From positions 1,922,001-1,986,000 of the forward strand of contig JABYQN010000001.1 of NCBI GenBank assembly GCA_022606135.1: a DNA stretch of 64,000 bases. The letters run 5' to 3'. The position numbers were made by a program, and so were the translations under genes. This DNA comes from Fomes fomentarius (taxonomy: Eukaryota; Basidiomycota; Agaricomycetes; Polyporales; Polyporaceae). The notes below the pieces were generated by a model. The model was not told where the DNA came from and ran no database searches. It saw nothing but the letters and a program-made list of their open reading frames with translations. Positions 42,247 through 54,384 of this stretch are shown piece by piece. Numbering within the stretch: position 1 is the stretch's first letter; every line of letters begins with the position of its first letter.

Positions 42247-45200
42247 TTAGATATTCTGGCATACAGTACACGTGAACGTGATGCGGTCCCGGAAGAGTGC
42301 AGCTGTAAAGGGAACATCAGACAACTGATTCACCGCAGTGGAGGAACACACGTACGCAAGACGATTAGAGCAGCAAGGAAAGCAACCACGATGATATAGA
42401 CCAAGGAGTACTTCAACACCTGTGACAGATAATGTAAGCTCAAGGGTAAGATTGTGGTACGGGTAAGCACATACAATCCATCTCCTCTGCCTCTTCTGCT
42501 TCGTGGAGAATAGTGGCGGACGAATCTGCTTAGATGGCCGCAACCAAACTACGGACGCTGATAAGTTCCTTCTCACGCGGATGATGTAAGAGCAACACTT
42601 ACACATCATCGTGGAGTGCAGCTTGTCCACGAAAGGAATGAGCATAGGCGGCGTCATGACTACCAGGAGAATGTGCGCAAGCAGGAAGTCGGACGTCCAC
42701 AGTGACATTTCCACGATCTTGACGACGAATTCACGAGCGGGCTGGGAGAATGCAGAAGAGCCGAGACCGCGGCCGTACCACTTGCCGGACCACCAGGCGC
42801 GGTTAGTCTCCTCGTGCTTCAACTCACGCGAGAGGAACACGGAGATGAGAATCTTCTGGATCGCACGCTGGATGGCGATGATGGCGATGACACCGAGTAC
42901 CGCGTGCGACGCATCCCAAAGCTCCAGGAACCACTGCAAGAGGCGTGTCAGATCTAGGACTCACAGAGAAAGAGCGTGACTTACGAAGAACTCGAAGAAA
43001 GCAACGAGACCGATGAGCGCCATGAAGTGCGCGAACCCAGCCATGAACGCGGGGAACTTCGCCCATCCGTCCATCATGGGACCGACGAACAGAGAGACGA
43101 AGAACAGGGTCAACAGGACTGACGCATTCCAAACGGTTGGGCCGACAGCAATGACACCAATACGGATGAGCGGGCTGGGGATCGAGATGCCGCTGGGATC
43201 CGGGAACGACTTGACGAACATGTATGCGATGACGAATATGATGGCAGTGCAAATTGGAAGGATGACCTCGGAGAAGATGACGCTCCGCCATTTCGCGCGC
43301 GGGGCGTCGCCCGCCATCTTGTCAGACGGGTGTCCGAGCTTTTTCTTCTTGTAACCAGTGATCATCGTACGCGAGAGACGGCAGTATCCGTACCAACTGC
43401 TCGCCTTGGCACGCGAGTTACCACGCGACATCCAACGGAGGAACTCGCGGTAGTCAATGATGAAGTCAGCGAATGAGAACTGGTGCGGGTTGAACACGAA
43501 TGGAGCAATGCACAGCGAAAGGACGGAAACCCAGAAGTAGGCAAGGAATGGCGTGTAGATGGTCATGGTGGCGTAAAGGAGCAATAGCAGGTTTCGCATG
43601 CCCATGTAGATACTTGGTCCAGCAAAGCGCGAGTAGAGGATGGTGAAGGAGATTCGAGTCGTGGCAAAACCACGTCCTGTCGCAATGTACCGAGCACCAC
43701 CGAAAACCAAGTTGCTCTGGATAGACTGGGAATAGATCTGCGTCGAGAACACCTCGAAGATCGGGGAAAGAGACAGGAAGTGCTTTCCGAGACGAATGAG
43801 TGCTTTCCCAGTACCGCGCTCGAGCAGTTCTGCGATAATATCAGTTCATATTACAAACGATACCTGAAGTGGCTAGCAACATACCTTGCATGAACAACGG
43901 CAAAAATGCGATGAAGAACACCAAGAAGATCGACACAATACAATGCTTGATCCAATCGAAGACCGGGATAAGGTGGTAGCATCCATTCTCTCCAGGAAGG
44001 GGGTTGCCACGGGCATCGACCTTGCAGATGGCAAGTTGCTTGTTGAGCGTACCGAGGTAAAGAACTGTGTACTAGTCAGCTTTTGATAGATATACAAGCA
44101 GCACAAAAGAACATACGAGTGAGCATGAACGTCTGGATCGAGTAGATGACGAGGATGTTGTTGATGTGGAAACCCGCGTGACCGTAGTAGAACGTAAGGA
44201 AGCGGTCCATGGGGAGCTGTGTGCCGAGGTAGTAGTACTCGCGACTGAGCATCTGCTCACCCATACCCGTGCCAAGCTTCGTCTGGAAGTTCAAGATCGT
44301 CCCGAAACCAAGATCACGACCCTTTCCGCACTGGTAGTACTCGGAGTGCTTGATGCGGCCACCACGAGAGATCGCCGTCATACCCGCGAAGATATCTTCG
44401 TTCAGGTGGAGACCCTTTTGCGCCTTCGACACACCACCACGGGTAGCCATGAACGTCGCGTTGAGGAAATCGGGGTGACCGTAGTGCAGCTTTCCGCCGA
44501 TCCATGCCAGCACACGCGGCGTGAGCGTACCGAACGTTTGCTCTTTACCGGCAGCGATGTCACCGAGGATACCGATGTTCTCCGAGAAAATGTACTCGCG
44601 AGTGCCGACGATGGCCACCGGGAACCTGTCAAACTCCTTCTGGCCCCACTGCGCGTACGGACTCTGGCTCGAGATATTGTACTGTTCGAACTCGCCAAGT
44701 ATGTTCCGGATCTTGATACATTCCTCAAGGTAGTTGTCCTGGTTGGCATCGATGAGCTGCAGGTGCTCGCCACGGTAGAAGATTATCGCATGGTTCTGGT
44801 TGTCCGACTTCCCATCACCGAGAATGGGGTTACCAGGCAGCTCGACGCGGAACTTAGGCTTGCGCTTGCCGGTCTGCTCGTCGATCTCGGAGTGACCGTC
44901 AATGAGGACCGAGAAGAGACGGGGATCACCACCATTCGGCGCAGGTTCTTCGTCGAGGTACGCGATCTGGAGGTCGGGGTAGGCACGGAGCAAGAACTCG
45001 GCGTTCTCCAGCTCCTCTTTGTTGAACTTGGCGTAGCGCTGCATGGACACGGCGAACTTGAACTTGCGACGGGACATGCGCTCGAGCTCGCGCTCAAGGC
45101 GGTCAGTGTTGCCTGCGAAGCGTTGGACGATTTGTGGGTTCTCAACACGGTAGAGAAGCTTGATGGCCTTCGAATAGTTCATCATGCCGGAGACGGTGCG

Positions 45201-48200
45201 GTACAACGTCTGCGCACGGAGAGACGCCCAGATACGCGTACGGAGAGTGTACTCGGGTGCAGCCGTCTTGAACCCGATGCAGTAGAAGGGAAGGTCGTCG
45301 GTGCGCTTGCTGCCCGACTTCTCGCTGGTGCTCTGCGTGCCGTCGAAGGTAGTGGTCTCTGACTCCTCAGCAAGGATCTTCGTATCCTTGACAAAGTTGT
45401 CCCATTCGATGGGATGAAGCTGCTTCAGGTACTCGAGTAGAGTGACACGTGTGTTCTGGTCTTCCTCCCTGATAATCTCGCGCAGACTGAGCAAGATCTT
45501 CTCAGAGTAGTGTGGAACGAGGACAGTGAACGTAGGCATGGCGTCAACAGGCAACGGCTCCGGGAGCGCGGTCGTGAGGGATGACGCGAAGAATGAGATA
45601 CGACGCTCGGCCTCTCCACCAGCGGGGAAAAACTCGCTTTCGTTGCCGTTGTTGCTGGTGAAGAACGGCGGTGCGCGGAGAGTGCGGCGACCGTCGGGAC
45701 CATCGACCTGGTGATAGAGGAGGCGCTGGACATGGTGGATGGACAGCAGATGCTCGCGGTACATAGAGATAATGATAGCGTTCCAAACTTGCGAGACGAG
45801 AACCTGTGCGCGGGTTGTTACTTCATGCTACTTTATCCAAACAAGTACTACATACCTTGGGCTTGTACTTGACTTCCATCTCGGAAGTAGCCAGGAGCTT
45901 CGCGTAGATCCGCTTCGGCATCCGCGTGTACACTTCCTTCCACGGCGTCCAGATCGAGAGACCAAGATGGAACGACCGCGCGACACTGAACACGACCACC
46001 CAGATGATGTACCACAGGTACGTATCCAGGAAGAACAGAATGGTGTCCATAACATACATGATCGCCAGCGCGAACGGAACCTGGTTGCTGCACAGGGCAG
46101 AACCGAAGTACTTGTCACTGCATCCCGTGACCTTCGTCCGAGCCATGACAGCAATCGGGCTACTGAAGGACGAAGTCAGGAAAAAGTACGACTCTGTGAA
46201 TTTACAGCCGAAGATGAGCAACCACAGGCCAATGGATGCCATACGAGCTGATCGAGTGAGCGCGGGGTACGAAGCTGTGAAGGTCTGCGAAGCCAAATAC
46301 TTCCGTGATTTACCTGCAACACGGTCACCAAACAGACGACCCGAGGGGATGATACTAAAGGCCACGGTGGCAACAACCGATATGAAGAACTGGGCGATAC
46401 CGATGATAAGAGGGATATTGCCTTGACCCGGACGGTCATCGACGAGTGCGATGTAGAACGTGGGACCACCAGTGAGAGCGAGGACGACGAACAGGAACAC
46501 GAGACGGGCGGTAAGGTGGCCTGCGTTGTTCCACGTAGTAGGAATGTACGAAAACTCAGCGATGGTGGCAAGAATCATGATGAATGTGGCAACAGCCCCT
46601 CCGAGTGCGACGGCGGACCAAGTCATCGGCGCAGAGGGAGTCTTCTTGTTCTTTGGCGCGTAGACCAGAGGGGAGAAGAACGCCGTGTAGAACCAGAAGA
46701 CCGAGATGTGCAGGATCCAAATACGGTTGAAGTTCACGAGAAGATGCGCAGAGGACCGTTTCTCGAAGAACGTCTTGAAGAAGACGCGATTCCATGCAAT
46801 GCGGCCAAACTTTGTAAACCGTTGTGCGGGCGGCACGTCAATCAAACGAGTCTACAGAAACACTGTCAGAAGCCGGTGACGCAAGCAAGTTAAAGCATAC
46901 TCACGCTGTCCTGTAGAACGATCTTCGCAAGACCCTCGGGGTACCAGAAGAGCTGATTAATGTCGTCGTATCCAATGATCTGGTCATGATCCTTTTCCCG
47001 ACGAACGAACTTGCCTTCGACGACCTCATAACCCTGATCGCGCATGAAACGATACAAGGGCTTGATGACAGTCTCGAGGTATAGACCTTCAGGTACCGGG
47101 TCTATTCTGTTCTGGCACTCCGGACTCCGGTAGTAGTCATCGGCGCACTTGAAGATGAAGCACAAGCACTCCGGCGTGAAACGGACGTTACCCGCTTCAG
47201 CCCAGCAGAGCAGGTAGAGAGCGACCTGGCGAAGACGGTCGTACTGGCTCATATTGTTCATTGCGTTCCGCCATCGATTGAGAGCACTGTCGAGAGATTT
47301 GGAGCCCCCGGCCTTCGCGTTCCCTCCCTTGACGCTGCGCAAGCGCTGCAGACCCGGATTCTGCGACTGGCCGACAGCGTCGTCGAGGTTGAGCTGCGCG
47401 GCGAAGTACCACTTGCGGTAGTTCGCATGCTGACCACCGATGTAGTCGGCGTGCACAGTAAGAAGTGCTTGATTGGGCGTCATACGTGACGCCCTAGAAT
47501 CAAGGAGGGTCATCAAAAAGTCAAACTGTCATGATGCGTCTCAGTAACAGTTTCCAACACCAGTAGTGGATGGAGCGACGGGATGTTCAATAGAAGGGGG
47601 CGAAGCACAACGACATACCATGTTGCGCATTGAGTCCTTCTGGAACCCGAACTTTTGCGAGAGGTCTAGGAAGATATCTTCGATCTCTTCCGTGGACATG
47701 GGTATCTGGCGATCCGCAGACCATGCTGGGTATGGCTCGCTCGACCCGGGGAGGTCGGCGAACGGGTTGCCGGGACCTATACTGGTGCCACCGCTCATGT
47801 GCGACTCGACGGAGGCACTGTAGTGGCGGTCGTAGCCACCAGGGAACGCCTCTTCACCAGCTGCGGAGATATAATTCAGTATCGGTAGTCTAGCACAAGA
47901 CTTGGGGAAAGGCTGTCGAGTGCTGGACGCATTTTCATGTGTATACAGCAGGAGCTCGACGGATTCTGTCGATGAGGTGTCGTGGGCAGCGGGATATGGC
48001 GAAGACATGGGAACGGTCTAGCAGGGCGACACGTCCCCATCGGTATATTATGAGCACTGCCAAACAGCGCTGGAAAGTGATCAGGGATGCACAACCGCGG
48101 CATCGAAGGGAGTCCTGATGGGACTGCCTGGGCGGGGACCCGCCCCACGGGCTTACGAGAAGAGGAGCGAGCAGGACAGAAAACTCACATTGGGGGGTGT

Positions 48201-48357
48201 AGTTGCCATCGTAGTAGCCTGAGGGGGCGAGAGGAACGCTGCTGGCGTTGCGGCTCGTGTAGGACTCCGCATCCGAGTCGGAATACTGGCGAGCGTACTG
48301 GGGTTGATTAGAAAAGGGATTCAGCTGGTTGTAGCCAGGGCCAGGGCGCTGAGCCAT
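42247..48357 (-). CDS. FKS1: Beta-1,3-glucan synthase catalytic subunit FKS1 (GT48)
   Basis: Plasma-membrane enzyme that makes beta-1,3-glucan from UDP-glucose and extrudes it into the wall; in fungi it is activated by Rho1. The start [18 protein letters not shown] opens a disordered cytosolic head. Domains follow in order: [20 protein letters not shown]; the FKS1 N-terminal domain ([40 protein letters not shown]); a first membrane cluster (46.8-45.9 kb); the large cytosolic catalytic domain ([100 protein letters not shown]); and a second membrane cluster ending near 42.3 kb ([20 protein letters not shown]). The reading looks intact with roughly ten introns. The hot-spot-1 equivalent reads FLTSSFSSP (46156-46182). 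Confidence 0.96.
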
Positions 48358-49469
48358 GGGGAGAAAAGACGAGATGCGTCAGGGAAGAAGAGGGAGATGG
48401 ACGTGCAGAACGTGGTGGTAAAGGAGTGAAAGGACCGGCAACAACTAGTGTTGGGTCTGAGCTTGAGGAGAGGAGGGTAGCGAGCGGTGAAAGGTGGACG
48501 ACGGCTGAGACGGATCCTTGTTTGTACCATCGGTTGCGTGGGAAGCCCGTTGCCGCTCCATCCAGAACAGGCATTCCTCCCGACGCTCATCAACGCTCTT
48601 CAACGCTCTCATGAATTCGCCGTCTTCTCTCAAGTTTCCTAACATACGCCGCTCTCTTTGCCTGCTTTCTGCCTTTTCCTCGTCGCAACACAAGGAAAGT
48701 GGAATGCGCCCGCAGCCCGTGTACACACAACCGGAAGAAGCGAAGCCCTTCACGAAGCAGCCCGCCTAAGGTTTTACCATGGCCGCATGATCGTCACACC
48801 AAGCCCAGCGGAACATTTCTCGACGAAAGGAGTCCAGAGGTTGCATGCCCGCTCGAACAGCAGTCAGTGACTGCGGAGTGAAAGCCATCGAGTATGCTCC
48901 GTAGAATTCGTTGAACCGTTCCCTGCATATATGGCCAGTTGTGTCAGACAGCCTCTGCCCGTGGGAGCGCTACTCAGCGCCGGAGTAACAAATGTCCGTG
49001 TACGTTACATCCTCGTCGAAGCTGTACGATATCTCGAGGCTATGTATGTCTCCGCCAGCCACATGGATCACGATTGCCATCATTCTTGCTGCCACAAGAT
49101 GTCTCGGACAGGTCAACGCCAACGAGGGGTGTCTCGGCTAATCTGGCAGCCCAGCAGTCAGTAACACAGCACTATTGACTATCGAGACGCTCACAGTAAT
49201 AGTTCTATGATCGAGTCGACTGCACCGGGTAGGCATCCGTAGAGTAGTGCATAAGGAAAACAGCGAGATCTACAAGTAAATTACACAAGGGCATCCAAGT
49301 GTTCAGCATTAGGGTATCTCCATGTTATGCGCGGTATCTAGATTGTCAGAAATTCTAGTATGCAGCCTGTATGTCTGGATCTGAGCGAAAGAGACTCTCA
49401 AATACTGCATGAATCGAAAACAAAGTGACACTTACCCAACGATGACGGGGGCACCTACCTTGGTTACCT
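48358..49469. other. Intergenic region upstream of FKS1
   Basis: 1.1 kb holding the FKS1 promoter and the 3' flank of PTC7. Overlapping short ORFs occur on both strands (for example 48445-48753 minus, 48518-48769 plus) without motifs. No repeat is obvious. Confidence 0.4.
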
Positions 49470-51130
49470 TCAAACTACTTCTTGAACCATCGCAACAATT
49501 ACTGTCACGCTACAAGAATACGGCCGTGAGTCATTGGGTTTTACGCGTTTCCGAGAACGCGAATCAAATACTCACTCATCCACTTTCTGTTTAGCCGCCA
49601 TACTTCGTAAGCAGGCCATTCTCGCTAAGAAATGCACGGCATCGACTCACCCCTCCCCGGAAGTACATGCCCTCACGCGCCGCAGCTCGCTCGAACGGAC
49701 TGACCCGCTTAGTGTTATGCATACACATCCGCGCGTAATCCACAATACGCTCCGCCATAGCCTGGACCTCCTGGTCCTCAGCACTTCCCTCCATCTCAGA
49801 CCTCCCAACAGGCGTTATTGTCCGCTTGGACAGCTGGAACTGCCTCGTCACCAGCGAGCAAATCGCGACCATTTCCGAGGGAAACACGTTGTCTGACAAC
49901 CCGTCCGTCTGATACCGATCGTGTAAGCGAGCTAATCGAGAATCGACACTTTCCTGCGTCACGTACGTATACAATTATCAAGTCTCCGTGCCGTAGCTTC
50001 ATCTCACAGAGATCGGCGTCGCTTGGATGGTCGACGCAGGCACGTGCAAAACGTTTTTGTGATACGGGCAGTTTGGACAATTGTCTGTATCAGAATCAAC
50101 CTGACGAGCATACTATGTAGAGCAAAACAGCACTAACTTTGGGCAGTTGAAGAAGTGTGTTTGTGAGCGCTGTTGGTACGCCACCGACGAGCCACGTATT
50201 ACCAGAAATCCGCTATCGCCAAGGCTATACCAAAAGCATAATCAAGGTCTGCATGCATCATCCATTCCAACACAGGAACATACTTGGCAGCACGTAATGC
50301 CCCGGTCGACGCATTCAATGTCAAAATACACGCGGTACTGGACCCTGTCCACCCATACGTCCTGTCAGAATGACATCGTCATATCTCAGGTCACCAAGCA
50401 TATGCACTCACCCGCCAGAACGTTCCGCTCCCGCAAGACCCCTCCGTACGCAGACTCTAAGCATTCCAATGGCGTGAGCTCCCAGCCCTCAACCTGCTCA
50501 CGCTCCTCATACTCCTGCATTGGGTCAACCTCTGGCTCGCCGGGCCAAGCTGCTTTGGAATATCGGTGTGAATGATACATGAGAGCTTGGGAGAACAATG
50601 ACGGGTCGACGCCGGAATCTGTCCAACCCCCGACACCATCTGCGATACCAAGTGACACGCCCTAGAGATATGCGGGATATTAGACACGGCCACAGTGAGG
50701 AAGAGGGAATTGCTGACACCCACTGAGTTTTCCCGCATCTGTATCTCCATAAGGTCCATTCAACACCTACCCCAGGACGCTCAATAATACTGAATACGCT
50801 CACATCCTGGATGTAGAAAAAGTCCTCTCCGATGTGTCTCCCCGCACCAGGGTTCGGCTTCGAGAGGACCGCGTCCCTCCATTTTCCTATTGGGCTGTCG
50901 GGCGGAAACGGCTGGCTCTTGACGCGGGTACGGGGATCCTGCGGCTTTCCAGCCCAACTAGCCCCGACATGAAAGCGGTACGGGCGGGGAAGAGACGAAG
51001 ACGAGTATGTGCGCGCGTGCGGGCGGGACACAAGACATTTTGTATCTGTTGCGGCGCGCGTCGATGCCGATGACGCAGTGCGGGAGGCGTTCTTGGCAAG
51101 CGCAGAGGCACAAGTCACAGAAATCGTCAT
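49470..51130 (-). CDS. PTC7: PP2C-type phosphatase, PTC7 family (mitochondrial)
   Basis: Metal-dependent serine/threonine phosphatase; in yeast Ptc7 acts in mitochondria and dephosphorylates coenzyme Q biosynthesis proteins. The leader (TCASALAKNASRTASSASTR; ARTYSSSSLPRP) is rich in Arg and Ser with no acids over its first 20 residues, as in a mitochondrial presequence. Motifs follow: KPNPGAGRHIGEDFFY (first metal Asp), VSLGIADGVGGWTDSGVDPS (DGVGGW signature), LMYHSHRYS, DLCEMKLRHGDLII, then DGLSDNVFP. The protein ends FRGGKVDDVTVIVAMVQEVV at 49470 after two short introns that restore the GKxDDxTV motif. Length and order fit the family. Confidence 0.9.
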
Positions 51131-51505
51131 CGACTACGGAAGAAAGCTGAGTGCACAGAGAGACAACTCGGGCTGATGAGGGCGGCTACGAGGAGAAAGA
51201 CTGCAAGACGTTGACGGCAAGGAGGAGTGAGGGCTTGGTGGAGTTGGACGTTGCGGGAAGCCGAGCGCGCGGCCAATATTCTGATCGGAGGCGCCTATGA
51301 TATACGCGCATCACATGAGCGACGCGTCCGCGTGACTGTCAAGGCCCCCGCAGAGATTCAAACCTGGTAGTGGATGTGGTTCACGAAGTTTGCCTCGTGT
51401 CAGTGTCACTGCGCGTGTCGCCTCCTCGCCTGTGATATCCCATTATGTGCTACACAGTGGAGGAGCGATATATAAGTCGAGGCTCGCATAAGTACCACTG
51501 CAACC
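51131..51505. promoter_or_regulatory. Divergent promoter between PTC7 (-) and the gene at 51506 (+)
   Basis: 375 bp separate the two start codons. On the plus side a canonical TATATAA box lies at 51469-51475, 31 nt before the ATG at 51506, and a CCCATTAT element precedes it at 51440-51447. The short distance implies a very short 5' leader for the plus gene. Confidence 0.6.
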
Positions 51506-52898
51506 ATGAAGTCCGTTCCATGCCAACGGTCAATTGTCGACATCTGCATCGATATGCCAGGTCAGTCTCGGACACACTGTGGAGAAAATGCAGGAAAGGC
51601 ACTAACATATTAAATGCATAGTTCCAAGGAGGAGTCGATCGAACTATGAGAGCAAGCCTACCAAAGTCCCACTTACACTATTCGCCGATAAGTCTCGAAA
51701 TCCAGAGGGCTCATTGCAAGCCCTCATGGGTCTTATCAACAAAGCAGACAAATCCAGAGATTACATCGTTCGTGTTTGTACCTTATCATCCCAAAACACT
51801 TCACTTCAACTCTATCTTTCAAGGATATCATGAACGCATGTGCATCTCGACATCTCGACCCGACATTGACGCTACATGTGCAACCAGAAGCAAAGCTCAA
51901 GAAATATCTGCATAACGTGCGTGTATACCTTACTTGTTTGCTTGATAACTTCACTAAAAGTATTCGCCGACAGGTGTCCAAGAGTATCCCCATGATAGAT
52001 ATGTTTGAAGATCTCTGGCCTGCAACCGCATATGCCCGAGTGTGGCTCCGCTGGAGGGCACATGATATCTGGGTTAGTCTTCAGGCATCCATGGCTGTCA
52101 AATCGTAGTGTATAACGATGTCCTCGATGATGACCTTACATCAACCCGCTATGCAATGCAGAAGCAGAGGCAAAGACAGCCAAGTGTGAGACACTCCATC
52201 GTACGCAAGCACGGGCATCGCATCAAAACAGAGGATGAGGAAGAAAACCGGCCCCTTCGACGTCAGATCTCCAGACCGGTGGGCGCACGCCCCACGATTG
52301 TCTCGTCGGCAACGGTGCGTATAGACCACAGAGCAAACCGACTTAATTTTCAGTATTCTCTCACTGACAAACCTCCCGCAAATTTCAGAACACGCACACG
52401 GCGAGTAGTCACGCAGCACAGGCAGACCGCCCCCGGTATCGATCCAGATCCTCTACAAGCATTCCGCTTGCCCTCCAGCGGCACTCGTTGGCGCGATCCT
52501 CGACCCTTTGCGCGTCCAAAGCTGAGCCACAGGCATCGGCACCGACCACGACCGGGACTACAAGAATGACATTGCCACAGTCTCGATCCGGGCCCCAGTC
52601 CGACAGCGCTCCGTGTGTCTCAATCTCTCGTTCCCAATCCCCCGCCCCCGCCACCTCGGGTGCGGGAGGAAGCATCGAGTCCGTCGCCGCGTTCCTCTAC
52701 TCGCTGACCCAACCCCTTCCACACCTTCTGCCTGCGCTGGTCGACATTGGCGTCCAAGATGCTCCATCTCTTCGTGGGCTAGCCTTAATGCAGGATAAAG
52801 GGGATTGGTTATACAGACTAGTTATGGACCGCAAGATCACGCCCCTGCAGTATAAGCATATCGTTGACGGGTTGAACAAGCTCAAGGAGGAGCAGTAG
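51506..52898 (+). CDS. Unrecognised protein, possibly lineage-specific
   Basis: Exons read MKSVPCQRSIVDICIDMP joined to VPRRSRSNYESKPTKVPLTL, FADKSRNPEGSLQALMGLIN, KADKSRDYI joined to DIMNACASRHLDPTLTLHVQ, LKKYLHN joined to VSKSIPMIDMFEDLWPATAY and VWLRWRAHDIW. After one junction I could not resolve (about 52070-52108), there is VYNDVLDDDLTSTRYAMQKQ, a Ser/Pro/Arg-rich middle, then a helical C-terminus (SVAAFLYSLTQPLPHLLPAL; LRGLALMQDKGDWLYRLVMD; ITPLQYKHIVDGLNKLKEEQ). At least one donor appears to be GTTCGT. The end looks like a small SAM-like or BTB-associated helical module. The TATA box and coding character support a real gene. I recognise no family and give no function. Confidence 0.6.
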
Positions 52899-53246
52899 GC
52901 GAAGCGAAGGAGTTGTCTGAATGTTATTATGCTGTACGCTATCATCTTGCATCTTGCGTTTTCGTGTCGCAGTTGATTGGACTGCTTTGGCTAGTCATAT
53001 TCGAGCAGATTGATTACCGAGACCACTCGAGCGTCCATTGGGTGATCTAGGCTGCATCACAAACACTGCTGCGTGAAAGAGATTCGATACAAGGGTGAAG
53101 GCAACACCAACGACAATTCTACAATGCAACTAGCAGGGGAACGGAGTACTCCGGGATGCAATGAGCTTCGTATTGGAACAATGATGGTCACAGTGCATAA
53201 GGAAACAGATGACAAGATGGGCGTGGGATGTCGTGACAGCGTAAAT
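52899..53246. other. Convergent 3' flanks
   Basis: 350 bp between the ends of the unknown gene (+) and the Ran gene (-). Nothing beyond 3' UTR sequence is visible. Confidence 0.5.
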
Positions 53247-54384
53247 TTACAGATCGTCGTCTTCTTCTGGCAGGGGCACGGCCTCGGCCTGTAACAGTCA
53301 AAATGAGCACGGATAAGATGTTTGATAGAACGGTACAAGGTACCTGCGCGAGCTCCCGCTGGTACTGCTCCATGAGCGCAGCATCGACCTGGACCTCTGC
53401 GGGCGCAAGGGCGGGCGCGGCCACGAACTCGAGCGTGGGGTTGCTGAACAAGATGTCAGCAATCAGTCTGCACCAGGTGAGGTGATCCAAATGCTACACA
53501 CCCGACGAGTTTCCTGGCCAGCCACAGGAAGGGCTTCTCGAAATTGTAGTTTGACTTCGCTGATATCTCGAAGTACTGGATGTTCTTCTTGCGGTGGAAG
53601 GTAACCTGACCGGTCTTGACTTTTCGCTCCTGCAAGCCAAATATAGGGATGTTGATCAGGATCTGATGACCTCATTTCGGTAAAGCTCCGGCGCACGCAC
53701 CTTCACGTCGACTTTGTTACCGCACAGGACAATGGGGATGTTCTCGCAAACGCGCTCGAGATCACGGTGCCAGTTGGGGACGTTCTTGTACGTGATGCGG
53801 GAGGTCACGTCGAACATGATGATACCGCACTGGCCCTGGATGTAGTAGCCGTCCCGGAGACCACCAAACTTCTCTTGACCGGCGGTATCCCAGACATTGA
53901 AGCAGATCGTGCCAAAGTTGGTGGAGAAAGAGAGAGGGTGCACTTCAACACCGAGGGTGGCTGCGTAAAATGGTGGCGCGATCAATCATTGTGCACTGCA
54001 CAGAAAACCTCGGTCAGCAACGCGACAGTTCGACGTACCGATGTACTTCTTCTCGAATTCACCCGTCAAATGACGCTTTGAGGTTGAGGGATATCAGCAC
54101 GCGATCGGAACAAGCATAGAGGCTGAACGTACCTTGACGAAGGTGGTTTTGCCAGTACCGCCATCGCCGACTACATGTCATTGCGTCGTATCGGATCCAG
54201 AGGACAGAATGAGACAATTTTGAGGTTACAGAACGCGAAAGTGCGGAAGTGGCACGGACATCGATCAAGATATATGAAGAGAAGGACGAAGTTTTCGTTA
54301 GTGAAACTGTGTGTCTGAACACGGCGCGCTACAGCACGTACCAAGGACGAGCTTGAAGGTAGGAATAGTGGACTGGTCGGCCAT
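53247..54384 (-). CDS. GSP1: Ran small GTPase (Gsp1/Spi1)
   Basis: Ran drives nuclear import and export and spindle assembly by cycling between GTP and GDP across the nuclear envelope. The start is [14 protein letters not shown], followed by the P-loop [13 protein letters not shown], then [20 protein letters not shown] (switch I), [20 protein letters not shown] (switch II with the catalytic Gln), [32 protein letters not shown] (NKxD), a segment through [19 protein letters not shown], and an acidic C-terminus ending [14 protein letters not shown] at 53247, the hallmark of Ran. The gene has several short introns; the four N-terminal junctions keep frame exactly. No CAAX box is present, as expected for Ran. 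Confidence 0.97.

Noticed and set aside
44166..45362. A 398-codon plus-strand ORF opposite FKS1
   Set aside because: It is a mirror of the strongly coding catalytic domain of FKS1 in antisense. Its composition (Leu/Arg/Val/Glu-rich) is the usual shadow of GC-rich coding DNA.
16574..51130. Apparent enrichment of mitochondrial genes (NNT, SAM37, PTC7, PUS4, APE1)
   Set aside because: The genes belong to unrelated pathways, alternate strands and are interleaved with TAF7, GAA1 and FKS1. Chance is the simpler reading.
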